NCBI GenBank assembly: GCA_905214875.1
Contig: CAJMNR010000034.1
Coordinates: forward strand, 1-41,500
DNA: 41,500 nucleotides
DNA from: an uncultured bacterium
Lineage (GTDB): Bacteria; Bacillota; Clostridia; Lachnospirales; Lachnospiraceae
Direction: 5' to 3'
Below the pieces are notes generated by a model. It saw nothing but the letters and a program-made list of their open reading frames with translations. It did no database searches and was not told the origin of the DNA. Both the position numbers and the translations under genes were made by a program. Numbering within the stretch: position 1 is the stretch's first letter; every line of letters starts with the position of its first letter. Below, piece by piece: positions 24,748 to 33,208 of this stretch.

Positions 24748-25705
24748 TCTTAACTCTCCCCTTTCCAAATGCAGTAGGAATTGTAATTTTTTCGATTAAT
24801 GGAACTAATAAGTTACAGAAGATGATTGCATAAGAAACGCCTTCTGCAGAACCGCTCCAAATTCTAAAGATACCAGTTACAAGACCAAGAACTACACCAT
24901 ATAGTAATCTACCATTTGGAGTAATTGGGCTTGTTGTATAGTCAGTTGCCATGAAGAATACACCTAACATAAGTCCGCCACCACAAAGTTGTGCAGCAAG
25001 GTAAGTTAAGTCAAATCCGTGACCACCGAATAATCCCATAAATACAGTAAATGTTGCTAAATACATTACAGGGATTCTCCAAGAGATAACTCTACGGATT
25101 AAAAGGTAAGCAGCACCGATTAAAATCATAAGTGTACTAACTTCACCAATTGTTCCACCGATATTACCAATAAACATATCGCTTAAAGTTAAACCATCCG
25201 TTGCAAGAATCGCATCCACTGCACCTGTGCCGTTTTTAATCGCAGCAAGTGGTGTAGCTCCTGATACAGTATCCACTGCAAAATTTGTCATTTGGGAACC
25301 AAATGAAATTAATAAGAAACATCTAGCTGCTAATGCAGGATTCATAAAGTTTTGACCAATACCGCCAAATACTTGTTTAACTACTAAAATAGCAAAAATA
25401 CTACCGATAACAGCCATCCAGATTGGGAATGTCTGAGGTAAGTTAAGTGCTAATAAGATACCTGTTACCATTGCACTTAAATCATGAATCGTAACTGGTT
25501 TTTTCATTGCTTTTTGGTATACATATTCTGTTAGAACAGATGTTAAAATACAAGCCATTACTAACCAAAATGCATGCCATCCATTTCTATATACACCCCA
25601 CGCAGTTGCTGGAATAAGAGCGATTACAACATCAGCCATAACTGTTGTTGTAGAACTCTGACTCCTAACATGAGGGGATGAAGATACGTGTAATAAATTA
25701 CTCAC
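24734..25705 (-). CDS. rnfD: Rnf complex membrane subunit RnfD (covalent FMN), GTG start
   Basis: A 323-aa multi-helix membrane subunit related to NqrB/RsxD. The FMN-attachment motif DTVSGAT ends at Thr151. Conserved segments include GGIGQNFMNPALAARCFLL and MATDYTTSPITPNGR. The start is GTG at 25703-25705, giving (M)SNLLHVSSSPHVRS, the family N-terminus, with GAGAGG 8 nt upstream. A GTG three codons earlier overlaps that ribosome site. It lies 19 nt after rnfC. Confidence 0.95.
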   Translation of the reverse strand: MSNLLHVSSSPHVRSQSSTTTVMADVVIALIPATAWGVYRNGWHAFWLVMACILTSVLTEYVYQKAMKKPVTIHDLSAMVTGILLALNLPQTFPIWMAVIGSIFAILVVKQVFGGIGQNFMNPALAARCFLLISFGSQMTNFAVDTVSGATPLAAIKNGTGAVDAILATDGLTLSDMFIGNIGGTIGEVSTLMILIGAAYLLIRRVISWRIPVMYLATFTVFMGLFGGHGFDLTYLAAQLCGGGLMLGVFFMATDYTTSPITPNGRLLYGVVLGLVTGIFRIWSGSAEGVSYAIIFCNLLVPLIEKITIPTAFGKGRVKNVSK

Positions 25706-25724
25706 AGTTTGCACCTCTCTCTAT

Positions 25725-27050
25725 TTATTTCGCGTTATTCTTTGCGGCAGCGATTCTTCGCTTCGCACCTTTGAATGCTTGTGTAAGCTGAATTTTTGCA
25801 GGACATGCATAACTACATGATCCACATTCTGTACATTCGAAACCATTTAATTCTTCAAAACGTTCTAAATTGTTACGTTTTACTGCTTGGTTAAGCATTG
25901 CTGGAACTAATCCACTTGGACAAGCACCTACACATTTACCACAACGGATACAATTACTTGTTTCAAGTTCTGCAACTTCATCTTTCTTAAAGCAAAGTAA
26001 AGCAGATGAAGTCTTAGTAAGTGGAACATTTGTGTTGATTAACGCAAATCCCATCATCGGACCGCCCGCAATAAGTTTTTCAGGTTCTCCTGTAAATCCA
26101 CCAGCTGCTTCAATTAATTCATCATAACTCATACCAGTTCTGAACTTGAAGTTACCTGGGTTTGTAATACAATCACCTGTTACAGTAACTACACCACTAA
26201 TTAATGGTTTGCTTTCACATACTGCTTCTGCAACTGCAACTAATGTTGCAACATTATTTACGATACATCCTGCTTCAGCTGGAAGCATCTTAGAGTTTAT
26301 TTTACGCCCTGTTGTTGCGTAAATTAATGAACGTTCTCCACCTTGTGGATATTTTGTCTTTAAAGATGCAACTTCGATATTTGCTTCACCAGCAACAGCT
26401 TTTGTTAATGCTTCAATTGCTTCCGGCTTATTCTTTTCAATTCCAATAATACCTTTTGCATTTGGGAATAAAGATAAAACAATCTTAAGACCAGTTACTA
26501 CCTTTTCAGTTTCCTCAAGCATTAAACGGTAATCAGATGTTAAATATGGTTCACATTCTGCACCATTAACAATAATATATTCGATTTTAGCTTCGTCTTT
26601 AGGTGTAATTTTTACGTCAGTTGGGAATCCAGCTCCACCTAAACCGACAATACCTGCTTCTCTTACAATTGAACGAATCTCTTCTTTTTTTAGCTTAGTA
26701 AAATCACGTTTCTTACCGAAGCCTTCGATTTCTTTGTACTCACCATCGTTTTCAACGATAATAGAATCCACCATAGTACCAGTACTTGTTAAACGCTTCT
26801 CAATTGCTTTTACTGTACCGGATACTGAACAGCAAATGTTCGCTGAAATAAAACTCGATGCTTCTGCAATTACTTGACCTACTAAAACTTGGTCTCCTAC
26901 AGCTACTACTGGAGTCGCTGGTGCACCTATATGTTGTGCTAACGGATACACTAACTCACCTTTAGGCATAATCACTTGAATTGCATTATCCTTAGTAATT
27001 TCTTTGCCATCGTAAGGATGAACGCCGCCTTTAAAAGTTGCCCTTCGCAT
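25725..27050 (-). CDS. rnfC: Rnf complex subunit RnfC (NADH/FMN-binding)
   Basis: Peripheral cytoplasmic subunit of 441 aa that exchanges electrons with NAD(H). The NADH/FMN-binding fold has GLGGAGFPT at residues 136-144 and NGAECEPYLTSDYRLM; an SLBB-like region precedes two 4Fe-4S clusters, CIRCGKCVGACP (from 367) and CTECGSCSYACP (from 406). The ATG at 27050 is preceded by AGAGGGATTA. It is first in rnfCDGEAB, the gene order of anaerobic Firmicutes, where Rnf couples ferredoxin oxidation by NAD+ to Na+ or H+ export. Confidence 0.97.
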   Translation of the reverse strand: MRRATFKGGVHPYDGKEITKDNAIQVIMPKGELVYPLAQHIGAPATPVVAVGDQVLVGQVIAEASSFISANICCSVSGTVKAIEKRLTSTGTMVDSIIVENDGEYKEIEGFGKKRDFTKLKKEEIRSIVREAGIVGLGGAGFPTDVKITPKDEAKIEYIIVNGAECEPYLTSDYRLMLEETEKVVTGLKIVLSLFPNAKGIIGIEKNKPEAIEALTKAVAGEANIEVASLKTKYPQGGERSLIYATTGRKINSKMLPAEAGCIVNNVATLVAVAEAVCESKPLISGVVTVTGDCITNPGNFKFRTGMSYDELIEAAGGFTGEPEKLIAGGPMMGFALINTNVPLTKTSSALLCFKKDEVAELETSNCIRCGKCVGACPSGLVPAMLNQAVKRNNLERFEELNGFECTECGSCSYACPAKIQLTQAFKGAKRRIAAAKNNAK

Positions 27051-27091
27051 TGTAATCCCTCTTTCTTTCTTAAAAATATTCTGTCTATATT

Positions 27092-27123
27092 GGTGGTTTT
27101 ATACAATGTAAGAAAAAACCACC
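27092..27123 (-). promoter_or_regulatory. Inverted repeat over a possible rnf promoter
   Basis: GGTGGTTTT (27092-27100) pairs with AAAACCACC (27115-27123) across 14 bp. A minus-strand -10-like TATAAA, with TTGGGT 17 bp upstream of it, lies across this repeat. It could be a repressor operator for rnfCDGEAB. The promoter itself is weak evidence. Confidence 0.4.
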
Positions 27124-27206
27124 CAAAAAATAGAGAATTTTGTCTATTTGTTGGCCACAAAACGAATTCTATCACAGAATGCTAACAATTTCTATTACTT
27201 TTATTT

Positions 27207-27231
27207 ATTTTCTTATATTTAATAAGAAAAT
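27207..27231. repeat. 10-bp A+T-rich inverted repeat upstream of rnfC
   Basis: ATTTTCTTAT (27207-27216) and ATAAGAAAAT (27222-27231) are perfectly complementary with a 5-nt loop. It has no T-run of its own and its function is not apparent. Confidence 0.4.
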
Positions 27232-27298
27232 AGCCAAAATTATTGACCGCTTTTCACCACGAAATGTTTTGTAGTCTGATATTTCTTTAAACACACAT

Positions 27299-27335
27299 AA
27301 AAAAAGCACCTTTCGTTAAGAATGATGCTTTTTTA
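27299..27335 (-). terminator. Terminator of the transglutaminase-like gene
   Basis: AAAAAAGCA and TGCTTTTTT arms enclose a short ACCTTTCGTTAAGAATGA region. The minus strand ends in T7. It lies about 60 nt past the gene's stop codon. Confidence 0.75.
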
Positions 27336-27394
27336 TTAAATTGTTATTCAACAGACAAAACACACTAATAATATATAATTATTTACTTTTTTTA

Positions 27395-28255
27395 TCAATA
27401 AGAGATATCTGCCATTTTATATTTTTCATTAAATTCTTCCGTTTCAAACTCTTTATCACGAACATGATCATGAAAATCCTCATTAGATTTCAAAAAATAA
27501 GTATACTCTAGGTGTGGCTTATTATCAGGGGCTACCGGGTCATCCCAAGTGCAGTCAATATTATACCAGAGGCCATCTAATTTCACGATATTCCATGCAT
27601 GACTTACTCCCTTTCCCTCACCAGTCACAATTCGGCAGTCTATTCCTGCTTCTTTCATCATCTTATATGTAATCAACGCATATCCCTGACACACAGAGCT
27701 TCGGTTGATTAAATTATCATATGCCGAGTTTTTCATTACACTCACATCATATGTTGCATTCCTAATAATATAATTATGTATTTTTTTAATTTTTTCATAG
27801 TCTGTCGCATCATCTACGTTTAATACTTTTAATGCGGATTTTATATTCTTGTCTACAATTTCCGTCTGCTCTTTCGTTTCGTTATAATCAAATTTATAAA
27901 CTACTTTATAGGAATCCAGGATTCCCTTTATTTTAATTTCTGTTCCTAAATAACAATACCTAAGATAATCAAAATCAGATGTCGTTGAATCATCATCTAT
28001 TTCAAATACTTTATCAATTGCATCCCCCACAAATTCATGTGCCGCATCGCCATCCCCTTTATAGGAAAGCTCTACTGTCTCTTGCCTAGCAATCATACCC
28101 TCTCTCAGTTTTCTAACAAACTCCTCATTATTAGCCTGTACCTCTTCCTCAGTCAAATTTGTAAAATACGTATTAACATGATATTTATCAATCAATATAT
28201 AAGTAAGAAGTGCAATGGTTCCACACAGGACCACAACCTTAACAAGAGTTTTCAT
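27395..28255 (-). CDS. Membrane-anchored transglutaminase-like protein
   Basis: A 286-aa protein with an uncleaved-looking N-terminal signal anchor (about 5-22) and a C-terminal transglutaminase/protease-like core. The catalytic triad is visible: Cys in NRSSVCQGYA, His in GKGVSHAWNIV and Asp in LWYNIDCTWDD. Such proteins act outside the membrane as peptidases or cross-linking enzymes, often on cell-wall substrates; the substrate here cannot be read. The ATG at 28255 has a strong TAGGAGGAG site. It appears monocistronic, between the spoVG and rnf units. Confidence 0.85.
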   Translation of the reverse strand: MKTLVKVVVLCGTIALLTYILIDKYHVNTYFTNLTEEEVQANNEEFVRKLREGMIARQETVELSYKGDGDAAHEFVGDAIDKVFEIDDDSTTSDFDYLRYCYLGTEIKIKGILDSYKVVYKFDYNETKEQTEIVDKNIKSALKVLNVDDATDYEKIKKIHNYIIRNATYDVSVMKNSAYDNLINRSSVCQGYALITYKMMKEAGIDCRIVTGEGKGVSHAWNIVKLDGLWYNIDCTWDDPVAPDNKPHLEYTYFLKSNEDFHDHVRDKEFETEEFNEKYKMADISY

Positions 28256-28370
28256 AGCTCCTCCTAACTATATATAACTTTGATCAAACCAATTTCCTTC
28301 ATATGTATTCTACATACCTTAAGAATATTACGTACGCTGGGTTTCTTAATAATTCTCTAAGAAGAAGAAA

Positions 28371-28398
28371 AGAGGATGTTCAAAGTTGAACGTCCTCT
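28371..28398 (-). terminator. spoVG terminator
   Basis: A 13-position stem (28386-28398 against 28371-28383, one mismatch) with a 2-nt nominal loop, so the inner pairs must open. It has a T-rich tail (TTTTCTTCTT) on the minus strand. It lies about 70 nt past spoVG. Confidence 0.65.
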
Positions 28399-28467
28399 TC
28401 TCTCAGAATTGCCTGTCCATCATGATTAGTTCTCTAGATGAAATATCTATCGACTAAACAATGATTA

Positions 28468-28746
28468 TTATTCTTCTTCAGAATCGCTTTCTGCTAATGC
28501 AATTTCATACTTCTCAATAATGATTTTTTGAATCTTCTCACGAGTTTCTGAATTGATTGGATGAGCAATATCACGATATTCCCCATCACCTGCTCTTCTA
28601 CTTGGCATAGCAATGAATAATCCTTTTTCGCCTTCGATTACTTTGATATCATGAACAACAAATTCATTATCTAAAGTAATTGATACAACGGCTTTCATTT
28701 TACCTTCTTTGGCAACCTTTCGTACTCTAACGTCAGTAATCTGCAT
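28468..28746 (-). CDS. spoVG: Septation/sporulation regulator SpoVG
   Basis: A 92-aa nucleic-acid-binding regulator that affects septation and sporulation in Bacillus and virulence genes in other Firmicutes. The start MQITDVRVRKVAKEGKMKAV and the core FIAMPSRRAGDGEYRDIAHP are diagnostic. The ATG at 28746 is preceded by AAGGGGGT. It lies 57 nt downstream of glgD and may be read from the glg promoter or from an undetected promoter in that A+T-rich gap. Confidence 0.96.
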   Translation of the reverse strand: MQITDVRVRKVAKEGKMKAVVSITLDNEFVVHDIKVIEGEKGLFIAMPSRRAGDGEYRDIAHPINSETREKIQKIIIEKYEIALAESDSEEE

Positions 28747-28803
28747 TATTTGTACCCCCTTAGCGATATAGTATTTTAGTGTTTTTATATATTATATTGT
28801 AAA

Positions 28804-29925
28804 TTATAGAATAAACCGCTCGTTGTGCTCCACAACAATACGAATATGTCCTGGTTCGCCTATGTAACTCGAATTAGCACGAATGGTGTCTCTACTCTCC
28901 ACAATACAATTTTCAATGTAAGTGTTATCCCCTATAAATACATCATTTAAGATAATAGAGTTTTTGATAACTGCATTATTGCCTATGTATGCTTTCTTAA
29001 ACAAGATGGAATCTGTAACTTCGCCGTTAACAATACATCCACTTGATATTAAGCTGTTCTGAACCTTGCTCCCCAAATTGTACTTAGCTGGAGGCAGATC
29101 TTCGATTCTTGAATATACGTCAGGATATTGTCTAAAGAAATAATCTCTAGTCTCCTTATTCAAGAAATCCATATTAGTTTTATAATAAGACTCTATTGTT
29201 GCAATGTTGCTCCAATAGTCATTGAATTCATACGAAAAGATTCTTTTAACATTCTTATGGCGAATGATAATATCTTGAACGAAATCATAACGTTCTTCCT
29301 CTTCTGCTTGTTCTAAGAATTCAATTAACTGTCTTCTACGAATTATGTAAATTCCTGCGGAAACTAAATTTCCTGTGGAAACGATTGGCTTTTCTTCAAA
29401 ATCTGTAATACGATTGTCGACATCGACATGAACACTTCCGAATCGTGTAGCATCTTCTGTTGCAGGAAGACGTTTTGTAACGATTGTGATATCTGCTTTT
29501 TTATTAATATGATATTCCAAAACCTTGTTATAGTCCAGCTTATATATTCCATCGCCGGAAGCAATTACTACATATGGTTCGTGACTATTCTTCAAAAAGC
29601 TGATATTTTGTGCCATAGCATCAGCAGTTCCTCTAAACCAAAAACCGTTATCTGCTGTAATCGTAGGCGTAAACACGAATAATCCACCTTGTTTACGACC
29701 AAAATCCCACCATTTTGATGAATTCAAATGTTCATTTAACGATTTCGCATTATATTGAGTAAAAACGGCAACTTTTTGGATATGAGAGTTCGACATATTA
29801 CTAAGTGCGAAATCGATACTACGATAACCACCTGCAATCGGCATTGCGGCAATGGCTCTCCTAGTTGTTAATTTCCCCATTCTATTGCTATTTCCACCAG
29901 CTAAAATAATTCCTATTGCTCGCAT
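28804..29925 (-). CDS. glgD: GlgD, glucose-1-phosphate adenylyltransferase regulatory-type subunit
   Basis: A 373-aa homologue of ADP-glucose pyrophosphorylase that in Firmicutes forms the active enzyme together with GlgC for glycogen synthesis. The nucleotidyltransferase loop is altered: LAGGNSNRMGKL replaces the GGQGSRL of the catalytic subunit, and SGDGIYKLDY replaces GDHIYKMDY. This is the usual sign of a non-catalytic partner. The C-terminus is a left-handed beta-helix of hexapeptide type. Start and glgC stop overlap as TAATG, showing translational coupling; AGGTGAT is its ribosome site. Confidence 0.95.
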   Translation of the reverse strand: MRAIGIILAGGNSNRMGKLTTRRAIAAMPIAGGYRSIDFALSNMSNSHIQKVAVFTQYNAKSLNEHLNSSKWWDFGRKQGGLFVFTPTITADNGFWFRGTADAMAQNISFLKNSHEPYVVIASGDGIYKLDYNKVLEYHINKKADITIVTKRLPATEDATRFGSVHVDVDNRITDFEEKPIVSTGNLVSAGIYIIRRRQLIEFLEQAEEEERYDFVQDIIIRHKNVKRIFSYEFNDYWSNIATIESYYKTNMDFLNKETRDYFFRQYPDVYSRIEDLPPAKYNLGSKVQNSLISSGCIVNGEVTDSILFKKAYIGNNAVIKNSIILNDVFIGDNTYIENCIVESRDTIRANSSYIGEPGHIRIVVEHNERFIL

Positions 29926-31196
29926 TATCGATCACCTGCCTTTATTAATGTTTCACCGCTTGGTAATTTCTTTTCATTGTAATCTTCCAGGCTTGTCTCA
30001 CCGGAAATGGCAGTATTCTTACCAATTTCAACGCCTGATGGAATCACCGAATTCTCACCAATCGTTACAAGACCGAATGCATAAATATCTGGACGAAGTT
30101 TATTTGGTACTTCTTCTCCAGTACCCATAACAACATTTTCGCCAATTTTTACGTTATCAGCAATGATACACTTATTGACAATACTGTTCTTTCCAATTAC
30201 TGCCCCATTCATGATGATGGAATCTCTAACCTCGACTCCTTCTTCTATGGTAACCCCTGAACCAATTACTGAATTATAAACTTTACCGTATACCTCGGTT
30301 CCTTCTCCAATAATTGCACGATCGACAACAGCATCTTTTGAAATATATTGTGGTGGAATAATCTCACTCTTCGTATAAATCTTCCAAAATTCTTCGTATA
30401 AATTAAATACTGGAATTAAATCAATCAATTCCATATTGGATTCCCAGTAGGAACCTAATGTTCCGACATCCTTCCAATATCCATTATACTCGTAAGCAAA
30501 AATCCTATCACCACGATTATGGCAATATGGGATAATGTGCTTACCAAAGTCACAACCCTTTTGATCTTTTAATGTTATTAATGCTTCTTTTAATACTTTC
30601 CAAGTAAATATGTAAATTCCCATTGAAGCTAAATTACTCCTTGGCTTTGGAGGTTTCTCTTCAAATTCTTGTATTCTCTTATGTTCATCTGTTATTACTA
30701 CACCAAATCTTGATGCTTCTTCCATTGGTACTGGTATTGTCGCTAAAGTAACATCTGCCTTGTTAGCTTTATGGAATTCCAGCATAACTTCATAATCCAT
30801 TTTGTAAATATGGTCCCCACCTAATATTAACACATATTCCGGATTATAGTACTCCATAAATTCTAAATTTTGATAAATTGCGTTTGCGGTACCAGTATAC
30901 CATTCGCTACTAGTACTCTTTTCGTATGGTGGTAAGATCGAAACACCGCCAATATTACGGTCTAGATCCCATGGAATACCAATTCCTATATGCGTATTCA
31001 GTTGAAGTGGCTGATACTGCGTTAAAACCCCTACGGTATCAACTCCAGAGTTGATACAATTACTCAAAGGAAAATCGATAATTCTGTACTTTCCACCAAA
31101 AGCGACTGCAGGCTTTGCAACATGAGCTGTCAAGACACCTAGTCTTGAGCCTTGTCCCCCCGCAAGCAGCATTGCTATCATTTCTTTCTTAATCAT
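29925..31196 (-). CDS. glgC: Glucose-1-phosphate adenylyltransferase GlgC
   Basis: Makes ADP-glucose from glucose-1-phosphate and ATP, the committed step of glycogen synthesis. The 423-aa product shows the catalytic loop LLAGGQGSRLGVLT, KPAVAFGGKYRIIDFPLSNC, GDHIYKMDY with the catalytic Asp, and the substrate-binding FEEKP. A C-terminal beta-helix follows. The ATG at 31196 has AGAGGTGATT upstream. It is first of the glgC-glgD pair and is divergent from murC. No glycogen synthase or phosphorylase gene lies in the window. Confidence 0.97.
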   Translation of the reverse strand: MIKKEMIAMLLAGGQGSRLGVLTAHVAKPAVAFGGKYRIIDFPLSNCINSGVDTVGVLTQYQPLQLNTHIGIGIPWDLDRNIGGVSILPPYEKSTSSEWYTGTANAIYQNLEFMEYYNPEYVLILGGDHIYKMDYEVMLEFHKANKADVTLATIPVPMEEASRFGVVITDEHKRIQEFEEKPPKPRSNLASMGIYIFTWKVLKEALITLKDQKGCDFGKHIIPYCHNRGDRIFAYEYNGYWKDVGTLGSYWESNMELIDLIPVFNLYEEFWKIYTKSEIIPPQYISKDAVVDRAIIGEGTEVYGKVYNSVIGSGVTIEEGVEVRDSIIMNGAVIGKNSIVNKCIIADNVKIGENVVMGTGEEVPNKLRPDIYAFGLVTIGENSVIPSGVEIGKNTAISGETSLEDYNEKKLPSGETLIKAGDR

Positions 31197-31226
31197 GCAA
31201 TCACCTCTTGTTGTTTAATATTTTTT

Positions 31227-31255
31227 ATTATACCATCATTTTTCTAAAATGTGAA
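31227..31255 (-). promoter_or_regulatory. Sigma-A promoter of glgCD
   Basis: On the minus strand TTCACA (31250-31255), 17 bp and a perfect TATAAT (31227-31232) give a start near 31220, about 24 nt before the glgC ATG. In the rest of the 310-bp gap toward murC I saw only the murC promoter. Confidence 0.65.
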
Positions 31256-31430
31256 TAAAAATTGCTAAATTTTTACTCATTTGTCAATTCTCACCGGTAA
31301 AACATCTAAAAAGAATACCTATCTGACTCGATTCTTATTCATTTCTATCATATGTTCTGGTGATTTCTTCCTATTTGTCAGCAATTTTATTATGTTTTCC
31401 ATAGATATACATTTATATAATGAAATAATA

Positions 31431-31458
31431 TTGTAATTTATACTCAAATGGTTATAAT
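31431..31458 (+). promoter_or_regulatory. Probable promoter of murC
   Basis: TTGTAA (31431-31436), 16 bp and TATAAT (31453-31458) on the plus strand, about 42 nt before the predicted transcript reaches the murC ATG. Confidence 0.5.
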
Positions 31459-31506
31459 AACAATATAATATCATATATAAAATAAGAACAGGACGTGTAT
31501 TCTATT

Positions 31507-32889
31507 ATGTATAAAATTGATTTCAAGCATCCATGTCATATCTACTTTATGGGCATAGGAGGAATAAGTATGAGTGCTTTCGCAGAATTGTTACATAGTG
31601 CTGGTTTTACAATCAGCGGTAGCGATGCGAAAGAAAGCAAAATTACAAAACACCTAGAAACAATGGGCATTAGTATATTATATGGTCAAAGAACTCAAAA
31701 TATTACTAAAAATATCGATTTAGTTGTATACACTGCAGCAATAAGTAAAAATAACCCAGAATTTGTAGCAGCTAAGGAACTTGGTATCCCCATGATGGAC
31801 CGTGCAGAGATGGTTGGCCAAGTAATGAAAAATTACCAAACCCCTATTGCAATTTCCGGAACTCACGGAAAGACAACAACAACAAGTATGGTATCTCATA
31901 TCTTCCTTGCTGGTGAAAAGGACCCAACAATTTCTGTTGGTGGTATTTTAAAAGCGATTGATGGTAACTTACGCATCGGAAAGAGCGGCAATTTCATTAC
32001 CGAAGCATGCGAATATACAAACAGCTTTTTAAAATTCAATCCTAAGATCAGCGTTATCTTAAATGTCGAAGAAGATCACTTAGACTTTTTCAAAGATATC
32101 CACGACATTCGCAATTCCTTTAAGCAGTTCGCTGAACGATTACCTGAGGACGGCACATTAATCATTAACGGTGAGATTGATCACTGCGACGAAATCACAA
32201 AAGACTTAACATGCAATGTAATCACATATGGTTTCGATAAAGAAAAAGATTATTTTGCCGCTGACAACATTGAATATGATAAAGATGGTTTCGGATGTTA
32301 TGACCTTTACATTAATGGCGAATTTAAACATCGTATGCATTTATCCGTTGTTGGACGCCACAATGTATCTAACTCCCTTGCTGCTTTAGCTGTTGCTTAT
32401 ACACAAAACATTCCTTTTGACATTGCAGAAAAAGGACTACAAGAATTCCGCGGAACTGACCGTAGATTCGAATACAAAGGTAAAGTTGGGGAAGTTACAA
32501 TCATCGATGACTATGCACATCATCCAACAGAAATCAAAGCAACATTAAATGCCGCTAAACGTTATCCAGCAAACAGCATCTGGTGTGTATTCCAACCTCA
32601 CACTTATACAAGAACTAAAGCGTTCTTACATGACTTTGCAGATGCCTTATCCCTTGCTGACCATATCGTTTTAGCAGATATTTACGCTGCTCGTGAAGTA
32701 AACCCTGGTGATATCTCTTCTAAAGACATTCTAAATCTTCTGAAAGAAAAAGGGAAAGACGCTTACTACTTCCCAAGCTTTGATGAGATTGAAAATTTCT
32801 TATTAGAAAATTGTACTAACGGTGACTTGTTGATAACAATGGGTGCCGGAGACGTTGTTTCTATCGGAGAATCTTTACTAGGAAAATAG
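31507..32889 (+). CDS. murC: UDP-N-acetylmuramate--L-alanine ligase
   Basis: Adds L-alanine to UDP-MurNAc, the first step of the peptidoglycan stem peptide, using ATP in the cytoplasm. The N-terminal Rossmann part has IYFMGIGGISMSAFAELL; the Mur ligase P-loop is SGTHGKTTTTSM near residue 120; the central domain has NVEEDHLDFF and the C-terminal domain DDYAHHPTEIKATL. From the ATG at 31507 the product is 460 aa. A GTG four codons upstream is only 1-2 nt from the AGGA element and is rejected, although AGGA is rather far (about 12 nt) from the ATG. It ends at a terminator containing a DnaA box. Confidence 0.96.
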   Translation: MYKIDFKHPCHIYFMGIGGISMSAFAELLHSAGFTISGSDAKESKITKHLETMGISILYGQRTQNITKNIDLVVYTAAISKNNPEFVAAKELGIPMMDRAEMVGQVMKNYQTPIAISGTHGKTTTTSMVSHIFLAGEKDPTISVGGILKAIDGNLRIGKSGNFITEACEYTNSFLKFNPKISVILNVEEDHLDFFKDIHDIRNSFKQFAERLPEDGTLIINGEIDHCDEITKDLTCNVITYGFDKEKDYFAADNIEYDKDGFGCYDLYINGEFKHRMHLSVVGRHNVSNSLAALAVAYTQNIPFDIAEKGLQEFRGTDRRFEYKGKVGEVTIIDDYAHHPTEIKATLNAAKRYPANSIWCVFQPHTYTRTKAFLHDFADALSLADHIVLADIYAAREVNPGDISSKDILNLLKEKGKDAYYFPSFDEIENFLLENCTNGDLLITMGAGDVVSIGESLLGK

Positions 32890-33069
32890 TTATCCACATT
32901 ATCCACAACCTTATCAACATTATTCTAAAAATAGGGTTGTGGATTTTTTTATCCACTTGAAAAGTATTTTTGATATATTTCACCTTAATTATATCAAGCA
33001 AAATGGACATGTTTATCGTTTTTTACATTATATGACAATATTTTATCCACTCTTTCCACATCATCCACA
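32890..33069 (+). promoter_or_regulatory. Cluster of DnaA boxes upstream of the primosome genes
   Basis: Two perfect consensus boxes TTATCCACA lie in direct contact (32890-32898 and 32899-32907). One-mismatch boxes follow: TTATCAACA (32911-32919), TTATCCACT (32949-32957 and 33043-33051) and TCATCCACA (33061-33069). All six point the same way. They lie between murC and the DnaD/DnaC-like pair, ending about 60 bp before its -10. DnaA binding and control of the promoter are inferred; the first boxes also overlap the murC terminator. Confidence 0.65.
32901..32950 (+). terminator. murC terminator
   Basis: ATCCACAACC (32901-32910) pairs with GGTTGTGGAT (32935-32944), followed by T7. The loop is 24 nt. 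The left arm overlaps the second perfect DnaA box. Confidence 0.7.
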
Positions 33070-33124
33070 TTTTATTTTGTGGAAATGCAGCTAATAAAAC
33101 TCTATTTTATAAACTTTTCTTGTG

Positions 33125-33133
33125 TGCTATAAT
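33125..33133 (+). promoter_or_regulatory. Extended -10 promoter of the dnaD-like operon
   Basis: TGCTATAAT (33125-33133) is an extended -10; no good -35 is present (TTTTAT at 33105-33110). Transcription should start near 33140, about 70 nt before the ATG. Confidence 0.5.
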
Positions 33134-33208
33134 ACTTGTAACTGTTAACAATGTAGTATAAATCCAATCTGTTTTATACTATTTTTTATCGTCTAAATGG
33201 GAGGATAT

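Noticed and set aside
32890..33069. The DnaA-box cluster as the chromosomal origin oriC
   Set aside because: dnaA, dnaN, rpmH and other usual oriC neighbours are absent, and murC precedes it. A regulatory or titration role fits better.
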